A stretch of 6,270 nt of DNA from positions 1 to 6,270 of the forward strand of contig PWWY01000060.1 of NCBI GenBank assembly GCA_003561325.1, in the 5' to 3' direction. This DNA comes from Syntrophomonadaceae bacterium. Lineage in GTDB: Bacteria; Bacillota; Dethiobacteria; DTU022; UBA8154. The notes below the pieces were generated by a model. It worked only from the letters and a program-made list of their open reading frames with translations. It ran no database searches and was not told the DNA's origin. Positions 1 through 5,380 of the stretch are shown one piece after another. The first letter of the stretch is position 1; the number at the start of each line of letters is the position of its first letter. Position numbers and translations under genes: made by a program.

Positions 1-280
1 AAACTGATTATAAAACAAAATTTATTGCGAGGTGATCAGGTTTGTTCATGAAGTCATCTCTTTTTCCTGCTTGTCCTCCAACCAATGGTGGTATTTCGCG
101 GCATTATAATTTTTCAAGATTTGTTTACGCCTCTCCTGTCATTGCGGTAAACCGGGGCATCTACTACTTTAGTATCATGTCATTTTTACTCATTCGGGGT
201 ACTGTATTAATTATGCAGGTGCATTATAATAATGGCAGTGTTGGATAGTTCAGACATTTACATACGATTCGAAAAACATT
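1..280. other. AT-rich region without a convincing gene
   Basis: No protein family is recognisable here on either strand. A 68-codon frame opens at a TTG at 42 (or ATG at 48) and ends at 248. It follows GAGGTGATC at 29-37, a near-complete match to the anti-Shine-Dalgarno sequence, but its translation has no recognisable domain and the composition looks intergenic. The decamer GCATTATAAT occurs at 101-110 and again at 221-230, each containing a perfect TATAAT. Neither copy has a good -35 at 16-18 bp. The right end of the region holds the candidate promoters for the riboswitch transcript. Confidence 0.5.
241..268 (+). promoter_or_regulatory. Candidate promoter for the riboswitch-pilZ transcript
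   Basis: TTGGAT (241-246) and TACGAT (263-268) are separated by 16 bp. Each is a partial match to the sigma-A consensus. Transcription would start near 275, just before the first riboswitch stem at 282. The perfect TATAAT at 225-230 is an alternative -10, but it lacks a clear -35 and would give a longer leader. The choice between the two is open. Confidence 0.35.
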
Positions 281-357
281 TTATGGAAGCGATGACTCCC
301 GGGAAAAAGATGGACGCTGTCAGCCTGGGGTGAGCCAGTAGCGTAACCGGCCATATG
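281..357 (+). ncRNA. c-di-GMP-II riboswitch aptamer
   Basis: The RNA has the conserved landmarks of the c-di-GMP-II aptamer class in the right order: GGAA (285-288), ATGA (292-295), a GG followed by an A-rich segment, and the signature AGTAGCGTAACCGGCC (337-352). This matches the AGUAGUGCAACCGACC segment remembered from the Clostridium acetobutylicum example. Visible pairings are P1 TATGG 282-286 with CCATA 351-355, the inner stem ACGC 314-317 with GCGT 341-344, and a short apical hairpin, TCA 320-322 with TGA 331-333 plus CC/GG. A possible pseudoknot joins CCGG 299-302 to CCGG 347-350. The next gene encodes a PilZ c-di-GMP receptor, which fits the ligand. The class assignment rests on sequence and pairing read by eye, not on a covariance-model score. 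Confidence 0.87.
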
Positions 358-376
358 AGATGGTCGGTTTTGTTTT
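345..376 (+). terminator. Riboswitch-controlled intrinsic terminator
   Basis: AACCGGCCAT (345-354) pairs with ATGGTCGGTT (360-369), ten pairs with one G-U, around the loop ATGAG. It is followed by a U-rich run with one G (368-376). The left arm contains the whole P1 3' strand of the aptamer (351-355) and the conserved AACCGG segment. Aptamer and terminator therefore cannot form together. Ligand binding should block termination, which predicts an ON switch. AGCGT 340-344 can also pair with ACGCT 377-381, extending the OFF structure and breaking the aptamer inner stem. Confidence 0.8.
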
Positions 377-431
377 ACGCTGGAGCCCCGACTTGCTTAA
401 AGCATGGATCGAAGCCTAGAGAGGTGAAGAG

Positions 432-998
432 ATGTTACTACTAAAGCCTGGACAGCGGGTTAACTTGCGGCACAAGGAAAAGGACACCTACCTCTCCGGG
501 ACTATCCTGGCGGTGGAGGGTCAAAGGCTGACCCTCTCCCTGGAAGGATCCCTCTCCCTGGAAAGAGGTGACTGGCTCAAGTTGGATGTTGTACAGCAGC
601 AGGATGCCCTGTATATCATCGATGGCCGGGTTTTAGACGTGGATCCGGAGCAGAACCTTCTTTTGGAGATCATGGAGGAACCGCACCGCCTGCAGCGCCG
701 GCAGTCGCAGCGGATTCCCGCCCGCCTGCAGGCCCAGTACCTGATCCTGGATGATGAGTTGGAATATCGACCGGGGATGGTGATGGACATCTCCAGGGGC
801 GGGGCCCTGCTCTCTGTCCAGGAACCCTTGAGCCTGCTTAGTGATCTCTTGCTTTTTTTTGATATTTTTACGGGCAAAGGCGATCTCTTAACGACCGGGG
901 TGAGCGGCAGGGTGGTTCGGGAACACGTCGGCTCGAAAGAAAGGGTTTACAGTTACGGTATCGAATTCGATAAGCCCCTGAACTTGTTGGCCGGCTAG
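432..998 (+). CDS. PilZ-domain c-di-GMP effector, YcgR/YpfA-like
   Basis: This 188-residue cytoplasmic protein should bind cyclic di-GMP and relay it to motility or surface functions. The N-terminal part (about residues 1-85) is beta-rich and resembles the YcgR-type N-terminal (PilZN) domain. The PilZ domain spans about 86-185. It carries both c-di-GMP-contacting motifs: RxxxR at Arg90-Arg94, in the interdomain linker, and DxSxxG at Asp119, Ser121 and Gly124. YGIEF at 175-179 is the usual closing strand. The ATG at 432 follows GAGGTG (421-426) at 5 nt. The gene lies directly behind a c-di-GMP-II riboswitch, so its expression should rise with c-di-GMP. No flagellar gene is in view, so a flagellar-brake role like that of YcgR or YpfA/MotI is inferred from family only. 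Domain identity is secure, the exact partner is not. Confidence 0.9.
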   Translation: MLLLKPGQRVNLRHKEKDTYLSGTILAVEGQRLTLSLEGSLSLERGDWLKLDVVQQQDALYIIDGRVLDVDPEQNLLLEIMEEPHRLQRRQSQRIPARLQAQYLILDDELEYRPGMVMDISRGGALLSVQEPLSLLSDLLLFFDIFTGKGDLLTTGVSGRVVREHVGSKERVYSYGIEFDKPLNLLAG

Positions 999-1285
999 AC
1001 CGGCGCGGGGCAAAAATGCTGCGGGTCACCTCCAGGGGTGATTTCTTCATCTTCCCATGAAGATGTTTACTCACGTGGTCAGGGTCAAAATTTGCAGGAT
1101 TTGTTTGGTGGGCGTGGAAGTCATTTTCGGGGAGAGTGTCAGGATATTTAAATACGGACTCCCGTTAAACAGGTTTTCTCCAACCGAAAACCCCGTAAAC
1201 GGGGGAAAGTAAAAAAAGCGGTTGGTTCCCGGGCCCGTTTGTTTATCAGGCATTCCCACATTTCTATCAGGGAGGTGAGTTACCG
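999..1285 (+). promoter_or_regulatory. Long structured leader before the CooT-like gene
   Basis: This gap is unusually long for a 63-codon gene and is rich in inverted repeats. CATCTTC 1048-1054 pairs with GAAGATG 1059-1065 before only three Ts, a weak terminator candidate for the pilZ unit. CCAACCG 1180-1186 pairs perfectly with CGGTTGG 1219-1225. It encloses CCCCG 1191-1195 paired with CGGGG 1200-1204 around a TAAA loop. AAACGGG 1197-1203 can instead pair with CCCGTTT 1234-1240, which precedes GTTT. This gives two mutually exclusive folds, as in an expression platform. No known riboswitch class was recognised, and no strong promoter was identified (TATTTA at 1145-1150 is weak). Transcribed regulatory RNA is an inference. 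Confidence 0.4.
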
Positions 1286-1477
1286 GTGTGCATGGTGACG
1301 GTTTACAAGGGCAGCGTGGAAGAAACAAACAAACTGGCAAGTGATGTTTCCAGTTACAAGTTGGACCTGTCTGCCAAAAAATTGACGGTTTATTCGATGT
1401 TCAAGGAGCCCCAGGAGTTCATGGTGACCAAGGGGTTAAGCTGGGATGAGAGCAGTGACTCCATGATTATTGATTAG
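1286..1477 (+). CDS. CooT-family nickel-binding protein homologue
   Basis: This is a 63-residue protein beginning Met-Cys-Met-Val-Thr-Val-Tyr. The MC-x-(A/V)-TVY opening, the short length and the all-beta pattern match the CooT family. In Rhodospirillum rubrum, CooT is a small dimeric protein that binds nickel through the conserved Cys2 and assists carbon monoxide dehydrogenase maturation. Here Cys2 is present and is the only cysteine. Related proteins were earlier labelled predicted RNA-binding proteins. The GTG start at 1286 is preferred because GGAGGTGA (1271-1278) sits 7 nt upstream and because it places Cys2 next to the initiator. Starting at the ATG two codons later would delete that cysteine. 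No carbon monoxide dehydrogenase or nickel gene is visible nearby, so the client enzyme is unknown. Confidence 0.75.
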   Translation: MCMVTVYKGSVEETNKLASDVSSYKLDLSAKKLTVYSMFKEPQEFMVTKGLSWDESSDSMIID

Positions 1478-1603
1478 GGGCGCCGCCGCAAGCATAAAAG
1501 CGTAAACAGAGGTCAGCCCCCCGCATGATTTTATAAGAATGAGATCTCTGCCGGAAGAAACCCTTTGCAGCGGGTATTTTTACTCTACAGGGGAGATTCC
1601 TTC

Positions 1604-3640
1604 ATGGTTTCTTTTCGCAAAACTCTTCGATCTATCCTCGTGGTGTTTGTTTTTTCGGCGGCAGTTTTCTTCTTCACGATTACCTGTGGGGAAGGTATGC
1701 AAGCTGCAGAGAGCTCCTTGCCCGAAAAAGAAGAGCTCTATTTTAGCATCCTGCATACCAACGACGAACATTCCGCGTTAATTCCCCATTCACCTGCCGT
1801 GGATTACTTGCCCGGTGAAGAAAACCCGACCATCGGAGGATATGCCCGGCTGAGCACGGCCCTGCAGGAGCTTCGCGACCGGAAGGGCACAGAGGGCGAA
1901 CCGGTCTTGCTGCTTTCAGCGGGGGACTTTATCGGTGGCACGGCCTTTAGCTGGTTGGCGCTCCGGGGGATGGCCTGCGAACTCTCCATCAAGCATGAGC
2001 TGGGTTATGACGTGATCGCGCTGGGAAATCATGAATTTGATTATGGGACGGCCGTCCTGGCGGACTACCTGCAGGCTGCCGGCTACCCTGCAGCCCACAG
2101 CCAGACCGTGATACTCGCCTCCAACACCCGGGGGCCTGCCGATCATCCCCTGGTTCAACGGGGCCTGTACCGCGAGACCCACCTGGTGAAACTGGATAAT
2201 GGGTTGAACGTGGGGTTTTTCAGCCTGCTGGGCAGCGATGCCCTGACCGTTGCCCCCTATACGGAGCCCCTGGAATTTTCCGACCCCTTTGAAACAGCCC
2301 AGAGATTGGTCACAGAACTAAGAGCGCAGGGAGCATCCCTGGTCGTGGCCTTGACCCATGCAGGAGACCGGAAAGACCGGGCCCTGGCTCAAAAAGTGCG
2401 CGGCATTGATCTGATCGTGGGAGGACACACCCACACACCCCTGGAAACGCCCCTGCACAAAGCGGGGACCATCATCGTGCGTGCCGATCCTTACCTGGCC
2501 AGCCTGGGTGTGCTGGAGCTGGCTTTTCAACCCGAAACAGGTGAGCTTCGTATTCGCAACGAAAAGAGCGGCCAGCCCTTTATCGTGCCTCTGGACCATC
2601 GCGTCTCCGCCGATCCCGATGTGACAACCCTCGTAGAAGGTTATACCGGCGAGTTAAATCACCTTGTCTCTCAAATGACCAGGGGGAGATATGAAAACAT
2701 CCTGGAAACCATTGCCTGGACGGAAGTTCCCCTCATCAAAGGGCCGGCTAAAGAAGAAAGCCCCGTGGGGAATTTCGTCGCTGACGCCATGCGCCTGGTG
2801 ACCTGGGAGAAAACAGGAAAGCGGGTGGACATGGCTTTTCAAGCTGGCGGCAACATCCGAAAAAACGTGTATCCCGGGTCAATGGGCCATTCTTTCGGGA
2901 ACGTGTCCTTCTACGATCTCACGAGCGTAATTAGCCTGGGATCGGGGCCTGATGGGTTGCCCGGCTATCCCCTCGTCTACTTCTATCTCACGGGAGAAGA
3001 GCTGATTCGGTTGATGGAGTTCTCCAAGCTCTTATCCGAGCTGGCGGGAAATGAGCTGTTTCTCCAGTTTTCCGGGATCCGCTATGCGTACAATCCCCAG
3101 AATATTTTCCTTTTTCCCCTTTCTTTTCTCAATATTCACCTTCCTTCCGCCCGGGCGGTTCATCGAGCAGAACTGTACGCGGGGGAGGGTATCCAGGGTC
3201 TTGGGGATCAGGGCTACGTGCCCTTGCATCGCGGTGACGATAACCTCTATTCTGTCGTAACGGACTCCTATGTTCTTTCTTATTTTCCCCTGGTCAGCAA
3301 GATGTTCCCCCGATTGGCGCTGCAGCCCAAGGATGAAAAAGGCAGCCCTGTTGCTCCCGAGGATTATGATCAGCTGATCGTACGTAGCAGGGGAGAAGAG
3401 TTAAAGGTTTGGCAGGCCGTGATCGATTATGCCGCGGCACAACCGGTAAACCGGCAGGACCTGGCGCAAATCCCTCCGTATTATGCGGACACATCTTTGC
3501 GCATTAACCCGGAATGGAGTCTTCCGGTGATCATTTGGCCGGCCGCCCTGGTGATCTTTCTCTCTGCAGGAATCGGGCTCTTCGTGAGAAAAAAACAGCT
3601 TTTTCGCCGGTTACACCTGCACGTTTGGCGGAAACGATAG
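1604..3640 (+). CDS. Membrane-anchored ecto-5'-nucleotidase/metallophosphatase
   Basis: This 678-residue UshA/YfkN-type enzyme is predicted to hydrolyse extracellular nucleotides or related phosphoesters with two metal ions. After basic residues, a hydrophobic export segment spans about 11-27. The metallophosphatase core shows HTNDEH (51-56), GDFIGG (107-112), GNHEFDYG (141-148), THAG (251-254) and GGHTHT (273-278), which supply the usual metal ligands and catalytic His. The 5'-nucleotidase C-terminal domain (about 370-590) has SPVGNFVADA (386-395) and AGGNIR (414-419). A second hydrophobic segment (about 639-661) followed by a basic tail should anchor it in the membrane with the enzyme outside. 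The usual GGDGY motif of the C-terminal domain is not seen. The ATG at 1604 is chosen because AGGGGAG (1589-1595) lies 8 nt upstream; an in-frame TTG at 1565 lacks such a site. The exact substrate is unknown. Confidence 0.88.
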   Translation: MVSFRKTLRSILVVFVFSAAVFFFTITCGEGMQAAESSLPEKEELYFSILHTNDEHSALIPHSPAVDYLPGEENPTIGGYARLSTALQELRDRKGTEGEPVLLLSAGDFIGGTAFSWLALRGMACELSIKHELGYDVIALGNHEFDYGTAVLADYLQAAGYPAAHSQTVILASNTRGPADHPLVQRGLYRETHLVKLDNGLNVGFFSLLGSDALTVAPYTEPLEFSDPFETAQRLVTELRAQGASLVVALTHAGDRKDRALAQKVRGIDLIVGGHTHTPLETPLHKAGTIIVRADPYLASLGVLELAFQPETGELRIRNEKSGQPFIVPLDHRVSADPDVTTLVEGYTGELNHLVSQMTRGRYENILETIAWTEVPLIKGPAKEESPVGNFVADAMRLVTWEKTGKRVDMAFQAGGNIRKNVYPGSMGHSFGNVSFYDLTSVISLGSGPDGLPGYPLVYFYLTGEELIRLMEFSKLLSELAGNELFLQFSGIRYAYNPQNIFLFPLSFLNIHLPSARAVHRAELYAGEGIQGLGDQGYVPLHRGDDNLYSVVTDSYVLSYFPLVSKMFPRLALQPKDEKGSPVAPEDYDQLIVRSRGEELKVWQAVIDYAAAQPVNRQDLAQIPPYYADTSLRINPEWSLPVIIWPAALVIFLSAGIGLFVRKKQLFRRLHLHVWRKR

Positions 3641-3743
3641 TGTGATGCCGCGCAGCAACCATTCCCGCGAAATTTTTTTTACTGCCCATTTAGCAAAATT
3701 CGTGACTGAGAGCAAGCTGGGAAACAGGGGTTTATACCTGAGC

Positions 3744-3765
3744 AAACTTGATTACCAAGTTTTTT
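3744..3765 (+). terminator. Probable intrinsic terminator after the nucleotidase gene
   Basis: AAACTTG (3744-3750) pairs with CAAGTTT (3756-3762) across the loop ATTAC, and the T run continues to 3765. The stem is AT-rich and lies about 100 nt beyond the stop codon, so it is only a moderate candidate. An eight-T run at 3673-3680 follows a poor CGCG/CGCG stem and might serve instead. Confidence 0.45.
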
Positions 3766-3775
3766 AACAACTATG

Positions 3776-3805
3776 TTTACGAATAAACCAATGATATGAT
3801 ATAAT
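3776..3805 (+). promoter_or_regulatory. Extended -10 promoter for the desulforedoxin-like gene
   Basis: TATAAT at 3800-3805 is preceded by TGA (3797-3799), making a complete extended -10 element. TTTACG at 3776-3781 is a fair -35 at 18 bp. Transcription should start near 3812, giving a leader of about 43 nt with a small GCGAT/ATCGC hairpin (3820-3824 with 3831-3835) just ahead of the ribosome binding site. Confidence 0.75.
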
Positions 3806-3854
3806 ATCTATTATCTTAAGCGATTTTACCATCGCCGGGAAAGGAAGGGTTAGG

Positions 3855-4184
3855 ATGAAAATCGACATTGAAAAAAGCAGGGTTACACTTTCCCCCGAAA
3901 ATGCGGAGGAAAAAGCAAAACTCGAAGCAATCTGGCGGGTCCTGGTGGATTGCATCGGGGATAGCAGAAAGCTGGTCCCCATCGGGGAGTATACCCCTTT
4001 AAAGGGGGATGCCGGGGCTTCTTTTCAAATTGAGGGTTTAGAGCCCCAGGAGAGTTCTTACGTGGAGGTTAAGGTGGAGCAGGAGTCCGAGGTCTACTGT
4101 CGGACTTGCAATAAACTGGTGGTTTTGAACGCCGGGGATATCATTCCCTTGTGCTGCGGGAAAATGATGGAGATTGTGGACTAA
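3855..4184 (+). CDS. Protein with C-terminal desulforedoxin-like Cys4 site
   Basis: This is a 109-residue soluble protein. Residues 80-108 match the desulforedoxin/neelaredoxin N-terminal fold pattern: Tyr-Cys82-x-x-Cys85, a variable loop, then Leu-Cys100-Cys101-Gly-x-x-Met. In that family the four cysteines hold one iron in a distorted rubredoxin-type centre used for electron transfer or superoxide reduction. Zinc cannot be excluded. Residues 1-75 form a separate region with a charged helix (about 16-36) and the segment KLVPIGEY (39-46), which I do not recognise as any named domain. Cys33 is an additional cysteine. The ATG at 3855 follows AAGGAAGG (3841-3848) at 6 nt. The gene stands alone between its own promoter and a strong terminator. 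A redox or oxygen-stress role is inferred from the Cys4 motif only. Confidence 0.8.
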   Translation: MKIDIEKSRVTLSPENAEEKAKLEAIWRVLVDCIGDSRKLVPIGEYTPLKGDAGASFQIEGLEPQESSYVEVKVEQESEVYCRTCNKLVVLNAGDIIPLCCGKMMEIVD

Positions 4185-4209
4185 TCCGAGTAATACCTTT
4201 GCTGCCGGG

Positions 4210-4248
4210 GTTCTCCAGGATCACGATCCTGGAGAACTTCATTTTTTT
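4210..4248 (+). terminator. Strong intrinsic terminator
   Basis: A perfect 12-bp stem, GTTCTCCAGGAT (4210-4221) with ATCCTGGAGAAC (4226-4237), closes a CACG loop. TTCA and seven Ts follow, ending at 4248. It begins 26 nt past the stop codon of the desulforedoxin-like gene and should end that transcript. Confidence 0.92.
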
Positions 4249-4304
4249 GAGGGGTATAAGTTTTGTAATTTTGCAACAATTTGCATGATTTATGCGTGAT
4301 TTTA

Positions 4305-4313
4305 TGGTATAAT
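4305..4313 (+). promoter_or_regulatory. Extended -10 promoter of the CBS-gene leader
   Basis: TATAAT (4308-4313) is preceded by TGG (4305-4307), so the extended -10 motif is complete. No good -35 lies at 16-18 bp; TTGCAT at 4281-4286 is 21 bp away. Extended -10 promoters often tolerate a poor -35. The predicted start is near 4320, about 165 nt upstream of the CBS gene start codon. Confidence 0.7.
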
Positions 4314-4318
4314 AAACA

Positions 4319-4415
4319 TATGAAAAACTTGTGGAGACGGCTGCAAAGGAGAAGCGGTTTCATCCGTGTTTGAAGATGAAAACAAGCAACGCATGCATGT
4401 AAACATTGGTGCTCG
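4319..4415 (+). ncRNA. Structured leader or small RNA of unknown class
   Basis: The RNA between the promoter and the terminator at 4416 folds into a compact junction. CTTGT 4328-4332 pairs with ACAAG 4382-4386. TTTCATC 4358-4364 pairs with GATGAAA 4375-4381, directly next to the ACAAG strand so the helices could stack. CTGC 4341-4344 pairs with GCGG 4354-4357 around a purine loop AAAGGAGAA. ACGG 4337-4340 can alternatively pair with CCGT 4364-4367. CGGCT 4338-4342 is complementary to AGCCG 4416-4420 in the terminator arm, a possible antiterminator contact. I do not recognise a known riboswitch, T-box or protein-binding leader. The alternatives are an attenuator for the CBS gene or an independent RNA of about 125 nt. 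Confidence 0.5.
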
Positions 4416-4443
4416 AGCCGGCCTTTCCACGGCCGGCTTTTTT
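4416..4443 (+). terminator. Intrinsic terminator upstream of the CBS gene
   Basis: AGCCGGCC (4416-4423) pairs perfectly with GGCCGGCT (4431-4438) across the loop TTTCCAC, followed by six Ts (4438-4443). The element sits about 100 nt after a promoter and 43 nt before the CBS start codon, inside what should be that gene's 5' untranslated region. This position is typical of transcription attenuation. Confidence 0.85.
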
Positions 4444-4486
4444 GTCGGCAAAAAGTGCCTTAAATCTATCAAGGAGGGTGGAGATC

Positions 4487-4975
4487 ATGTCGGTTACTGC
4501 TGCTGTGATCATGAGTACTGCGGTAGTTTCAATCAAGCCTGGAGCATCCATCCTGGATGCCATAAAAAGCTTGACAGAACACAAAATAAGCGGGTTGCCG
4601 GTGGTTGATGCGGAGCACAGGGTCGTCGGGATCGTCTCGGAAAAAGATATCCTGGGGTATGCCAGCCAGCTGCATGTTGTCCCGCTGCGGGGCTCTTCCG
4701 GTTGGGTCTCACCTTACACGGATGTGTCTCAGTTGGTTCGTGTGAAGGAGGGTTACGACCTGTTATCCAGGGAAAAAGTCGAAAAGATTATGTCGAAAAA
4801 GGTAGTTGTCATCCAAGAAAGCACACCCCTGGGCGAGATTGCCAGCTTGATGAAGAAAAAGAACATACACCGTATCCCCGTCGTCAATGATGCCGGTAAG
4901 CTCTCGGGCATCGTTACCCGGGCTGACCTGCTGACCTACCTGGCAGAGGAGAAGACAACAGAAAAGGTGACCTAG
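4487..4975 (+). CDS. Tandem CBS-domain protein
   Basis: This 162-residue cytoplasmic protein consists of one CBS pair (Bateman module) and nothing else. CBS1 covers about residues 5-58, with GLPVVD (36-41) and GIVSEKDIL (48-56). CBS2 covers about 97-152, with HRIPVV (128-133) and GIVTRADLL (141-149). The SxxD (51-54) and TxxD (144-147) positions are the usual ribose-contacting residues, so an adenine nucleotide ligand such as AMP, ATP or SAM is plausible. A charged linker of about 38 residues separates the domains. The ATG at 4487 follows AAGGAGG (4471-4477) at 9 nt. An earlier in-frame GTG at 4406 would translate through the terminator hairpin and is rejected. Stand-alone CBS pairs usually regulate other proteins, and the partner is not shown by the context. 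Expression is probably controlled by the upstream leader and terminator. Confidence 0.9.
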   Translation: MSVTAAVIMSTAVVSIKPGASILDAIKSLTEHKISGLPVVDAEHRVVGIVSEKDILGYASQLHVVPLRGSSGWVSPYTDVSQLVRVKEGYDLLSREKVEKIMSKKVVVIQESTPLGEIASLMKKKNIHRIPVVNDAGKLSGIVTRADLLTYLAEEKTTEKVT

Positions 4976-4984
4976 TGCCTGGAA

Positions 4985-5032
4985 CAGTGTAAAAGGGCTG
5001 CCCGCTGATCAGCGGGCAGCCCTTTTACACTG
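4985..5032. terminator. Perfect 48-bp palindrome, bidirectional terminator
   Basis: The two 24-nt arms (4985-5008 and 5009-5032) are exact reverse complements with no spacer. The centre GATC would form the loop of a 22-bp stem. The GC-rich core, GGGCTGCCCGC and its complement, is flanked by AAAA on the left and TTTT on the right, so either strand yields a GC stem followed by Us. It lies 9 nt after the CBS gene stop and 49 nt before the end of the convergent minus-strand gene, and should terminate both. Confidence 0.9.
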
Positions 5033-5080
5033 ATACGTGGGAACCTGGCAGTTTTGCCCTGCAGGCTCGTTTGCGGCGTT

Positions 5081-5380
5081 CTACTGGAAGTCGCCCCTTC
5101 TTTTACCCCGCCCTTCTTCAATGAAGTTAATTCCCTTGGCCGTAATGGTATACTTGTTGGCCGAGCCCTCAACGTTGATGATCTGCTCGCATCCAATGAA
5201 CTCCAGATCTTCCAGGTATTTGTAGGCCAGGGCGTCCTGAGGGTCCGTGCCATCGATGAGCACCTGTTTCCCCTTTCCGTTGGTTTCAAAGTAAATATCG
5301 TAGATCTCTTTCAACAGCTGGTAGCGTTTCATCTGTCGATCCCGGTAGATCATTCTGTCGTCCTCTTCATGATGGGTCAA
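5081..5380 (-). CDS. Small winged-helix-like hypothetical protein
   Basis: This is a protein of up to 99 residues without a secure family name. It has a helix around KRYQLLKEIYDIYFE (18-32), a middle helix in ALAYKYLEDLEFIG (50-63), then a predicted beta wing ending in KYTITAKGINFIEE (76-89). This order, and especially the closing T-x-KG-x-x-(F/Y)-(I/L)-E strand-helix, is typical of small winged-helix proteins such as the YjcQ or PadR-like groups, so DNA binding is possible but unproven. The start is ambiguous. TTG at 5380 has AGGGGG 8 nt upstream, while ATG at 5353 (Met10) has AGAGG 8 nt upstream, and both suit the fold. The C-terminal tail is basic. It is transcribed alone, from a promoter near 5468-5496 into the palindromic terminator at 4985-5032. 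Confidence 0.7.
   Translation of the reverse strand: MTHHEEDDRMIYRDRQMKRYQLLKEIYDIYFETNGKGKQVLIDGTDPQDALAYKYLEDLEFIGCEQIINVEGSANKYTITAKGINFIEEGRGKRRGDFQ

Noticed and set aside
101..230. Repeated GCATTATAAT decamers as an operator or array
   Set aside because: There are only two copies 120 bp apart in AT-rich DNA, with different flanks. Chance or independent -10 boxes explain them.
281..357. c-di-GMP-I (GEMM) or cobalamin riboswitch
   Set aside because: The GGGCAAACC and GACGCAAAGCC landmarks of GEMM-I and the B12-box landmarks are missing, while the AGTAGYGYAACCGRCC signature of c-di-GMP-II is present.
432..1074. Minus-strand reading frames overlapping the PilZ gene
   Set aside because: They are antisense shadows of a gene with a clear family, riboswitch and ribosome binding site. 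Their translations are Arg- and Ser-rich with no domain.
1190..1217. Minus-strand terminator from CCCCG/CGGGG followed by TTTT
   Set aside because: No minus-strand gene ends nearby, and the hairpin is better explained as part of the nested plus-strand leader fold.
1565..1603. Upstream TTG start for the nucleotidase
   Set aside because: It lacks a suitable ribosome binding site and would put extra residues before the export signal. ATG at 1604 has AGGGGAG at 8 nt.
4320..4373. Possible 17-codon leader peptide beginning at ATG 4320
   Set aside because: The ATG coincides with the predicted transcription start, so no ribosome binding site could be present. The regulatory-codon content is not striking.
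4366..4608. Plus-strand frame from GTG 4366 running through the terminator into the CBS gene
   Set aside because: It overlaps the well-supported CBS frame, crosses a strong terminator hairpin, and its Cys/His-rich part is the shadow translation of the CBS gene.
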